This document shows, piece after piece, positions 4,133 through 5,175 of a DNA stretch of 5,175 nucleotides. Source of the DNA: JAZGDL01 sp036477795 (GTDB lineage Bacteria; Planctomycetota; Phycisphaerae; UBA1845); the NCBI GenBank assembly GCA_036477795.1, contig JAZGDL010000169.1, positions 1 through 5,175 on the forward strand, in the 5' to 3' direction. How positions within the stretch are numbered: position 1 is the stretch's first letter; each line of letters opens with the position of its first letter. Below the pieces are notes generated by a model that saw nothing but the letters and a program-made list of their open reading frames with translations, was not told where the DNA came from and did not search any database. Made by a program: the position numbers and the translations under genes.

Positions 4133-4762
4133 TTGCGAGGAACGTGTTCCCAGTTCGGCTCTGCCCTGTGGATTTCGCTGCTGTGCGTCTTGGCCGGCTG
4201 CAGCGTGAACGAAACGGGTTTGCTGGGCTCCAAGACCGTTGCGGATGAGACGGTTGATTCGGTCGCGGATGGTGGGGGGAAAGGTGTCGCACGCGACACC
4301 GCTAAGCGAAGAGATGACGTCGAGTTGCTGGCCGACCAGCTCATGCGGCTGATTAACATTGAGCGATTCGACATCGGTGCGGTGGAGTTGGACGTGGCAT
4401 TGGCCGCCATCGCCACGAGGTACGCCTGCAAGATGATCGATGATGATTACTTCGGGCATATCGACCCGGCTACGGGCCAGGGCCTGGTTGAAAGGATGCG
4501 TGCCGCCCATTATGACTACTCCAGCGTCGGCGAGAACCTGGCCGCGGGGATCGCTCGGGCATCCGATATTCTTGACGCGTGGCTATTGAGTGAACCGCAC
4601 CGCGAGGTCATGCTGGACCCCGACTTCACCAGGGCGGGCATCGGCGTGCGCCACGGAGGCGAATACGGAACGTATTGCGTGCTGCTGCTTGCCGAGCCCG
4701 CAGAGGGGGATGGGGGCGAGAAAGGATTCTCGCACCAGCACGTGTTGATCCATCAGCCCTAA
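4133..4762 (+). CDS. CAP/SCP-family (YkwD-like) lipoprotein
   Basis: From TTG 4133 the protein has 209 residues. The N-terminus MRGTCSQFGSALWISLLCVL then AGC is a lipoprotein signal peptide: one Arg, a hydrophobic core, and lipobox LAGC with the lipidated Cys at 23. A linker (24-65) follows, then a CAP domain (about 66-190). CAP signatures are FGHIDPATGQGLVERMRAA (107-125) with H109, GENLAAG (133-139) with E134-N135, and WLLSEPHREVML (150-161) with H156, followed by GIGV. The His-Glu-His set of the CAP cavity is therefore present. The function of bacterial CAP proteins is mostly unknown; proposals include ligand or lipid binding and cell-wall-related roles. It probably sits at a membrane facing the periplasm. 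The linker contains the second copy of the 30-bp palindromic repeat, read as KGVARDTAK, and the tail after the CAP domain contains another hairpin. The next gene starts 2 nt downstream, so the two are likely translationally coupled. Confidence 0.85.
   Translation: MRGTCSQFGSALWISLLCVLAGCSVNETGLLGSKTVADETVDSVADGGGKGVARDTAKRRDDVELLADQLMRLINIERFDIGAVELDVALAAIATRYACKMIDDDYFGHIDPATGQGLVERMRAAHYDYSSVGENLAAGIARASDILDAWLLSEPHREVMLDPDFTRAGIGVRHGGEYGTYCVLLLAEPAEGDGGEKGFSHQHVLIHQP
4276..4305 (+). repeat. 30-bp palindromic repeat, copy 2, inside the CAP lipoprotein gene
   Basis: Identical over 30 bases to 3698-3727 and in the same orientation. The inverted repeat GGTGTCGCACGCGACACC lies at 4283-4300. 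Similarity continues to 4309 (GCGA versus ACGA). It codes for GKGVARDTAK in the linker between lipobox and CAP domain, a different reading frame of the repeat from that used in copy 1. Confidence 0.8.
4716..4733. repeat. Perfect 7-bp hairpin in the 3' coding end of the CAP gene
   Basis: GCGAGAA (4716-4722), loop AGGA (4723-4726), TTCTCGC (4727-4733). It is preceded by a G-run and sits in the C-terminal tail (EKGFSH) after the CAP domain. The layout of G-run then palindrome recalls the 30-bp repeat but the stem sequence differs. It ends 31 bp before the next start codon. Confidence 0.45.
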
Positions 4763-4764
4763 CT

Positions 4765-5175
4765 ATGACAGTTGACGACACTGAAGCAAATTCGCTGTTC
4801 GGCGCGGAGAAGAAACCGGGCGTCCGGGTTGTTGTCACGGGCCAGGTGGGTCTCGACAAGAAGGCCTTTCTGGAGCGGGTGGCGGAGATCGGTCGCGAGC
4901 GGGGACACGAGATCGAGTTGTTCCACGTGGGTGACCGCATGTACGCTGAGGCCCCCGACGTGGTTCCCGGCCGCATACTCGATTTGCCCAAGAAGCGGCT
5001 GGACCAGTTGCGCCGCAGCGTCTTCAAGGACATCATTGCCCAGGCGGGCCGCGGCGGCAATCTCATCGTCAACACCCACGCCACATTCCGGTGGAAGCAT
5101 GGCCTGTTCCACGCCTACGACCACATCGATATGGTCAAGCTGAATGCCGACCTGTACATCACACTGATCGACAAC
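4765..5175 (+). CDS. Archaeal-adenylate-kinase-like P-loop protein (3' end beyond window)
   Basis: ATG 4765 opens a frame that is uninterrupted for 137 codons to the window end. After a 20-residue N-terminal extension comes VRVVVTGQVGLDKKAFLERV (20-39), which has the beta-strand/P-loop/helix pattern. The loop G26-QVGLD-K32-K33 deviates from GxxxxGK[ST]: the second Gly is Asp31 and the Ser/Thr is Lys33. Downstream, LFHVGDRMYAEAPDV (52-66) and LIVNTHATFRWKHGLF (100-115) recall archaeal AdkA, where VDTHAT precedes the lid region, then NADLYITLIDN (127-137). It is probably a nucleotide-binding or kinase-fold protein; kinase activity is uncertain given the Walker A changes. It begins 2 nt after the CAP gene's stop with no own Shine-Dalgarno, implying coupling. 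The rest of the protein is not visible. Confidence 0.6.
   Translation, partial: MTVDDTEANSLFGAEKKPGVRVVVTGQVGLDKKAFLERVAEIGRERGHEIELFHVGDRMYAEAPDVVPGRILDLPKKRLDQLRRSVFKDIIAQAGRGGNLIVNTHATFRWKHGLFHAYDHIDMVKLNADLYITLIDN

Overview
The window is GC-rich, with protein families and intergenic repeats that best fit a planctomycete, probably Phycisphaerae-like. The evidence is a secreted protein with dockerin-like C-terminal repeats, a futalosine-pathway menaquinone gene, an FHA-GAF-SpoIIE-type signalling protein, and relics of a REP-associated (RAYT, Y1) transposase surrounded by palindromic repeats. The assignment is inferred from gene content; there is no rRNA or other marker gene here.

Layout. 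Bases 2-583 are the 3' end of a secreted-type protein. Bases 584-1197 hold no intact gene. They contain a 17-bp-stem hairpin made of 7-bp repeats, a 53-bp repeat present twice plus a 17-bp fragment, a 47-codon N-terminal relic of a RAYT transposase, a hairpin repeat, a possible relic of the 3' end of another gene, and a sigma70-type promoter. That promoter drives tRNA-Glu(CTC) at 1198-1270, which is followed by a plausible intrinsic terminator. The minus strand then carries mqnD (1317-2177), convergent with the tRNA. The 196-bp divergent gap between mqnD and the next plus-strand gene holds a BIME-like pair of inverted REP hairpins and a run of CTGANNG heptads. The FHA-GAF-phosphatase-like gene (2374-4023), a CAP/SCP-family lipoprotein (TTG start, 4133-4762) and the 5' part of an archaeal-adenylate-kinase-like protein (4765 to the window end) follow on the plus strand. 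The last two are 2 nt apart and probably co-translated.

Function. MqnD makes the 1,4-dihydroxy-6-naphthoate precursor of menaquinone. The FHA-GAF-PP2C-like protein is a cytoplasmic signalling or scaffold protein whose FHA and phosphatase active-site residues are largely replaced. The CAP protein is predicted to be a membrane-anchored lipoprotein. No clear metabolic link joins the neighbours.

Most notable is the density of small palindromic elements of at least four sequence types. One 30-bp palindromic sequence is present identically inside two unrelated coding regions and is read in different frames. The BIME-like pair shows a compensatory base-pair swap that preserves each local hairpin. 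Together with the RAYT relic, this suggests REP-type elements that spread into intergenic DNA and also into genes. No CRISPR array, complete insertion sequence or complete new defence system is visible.
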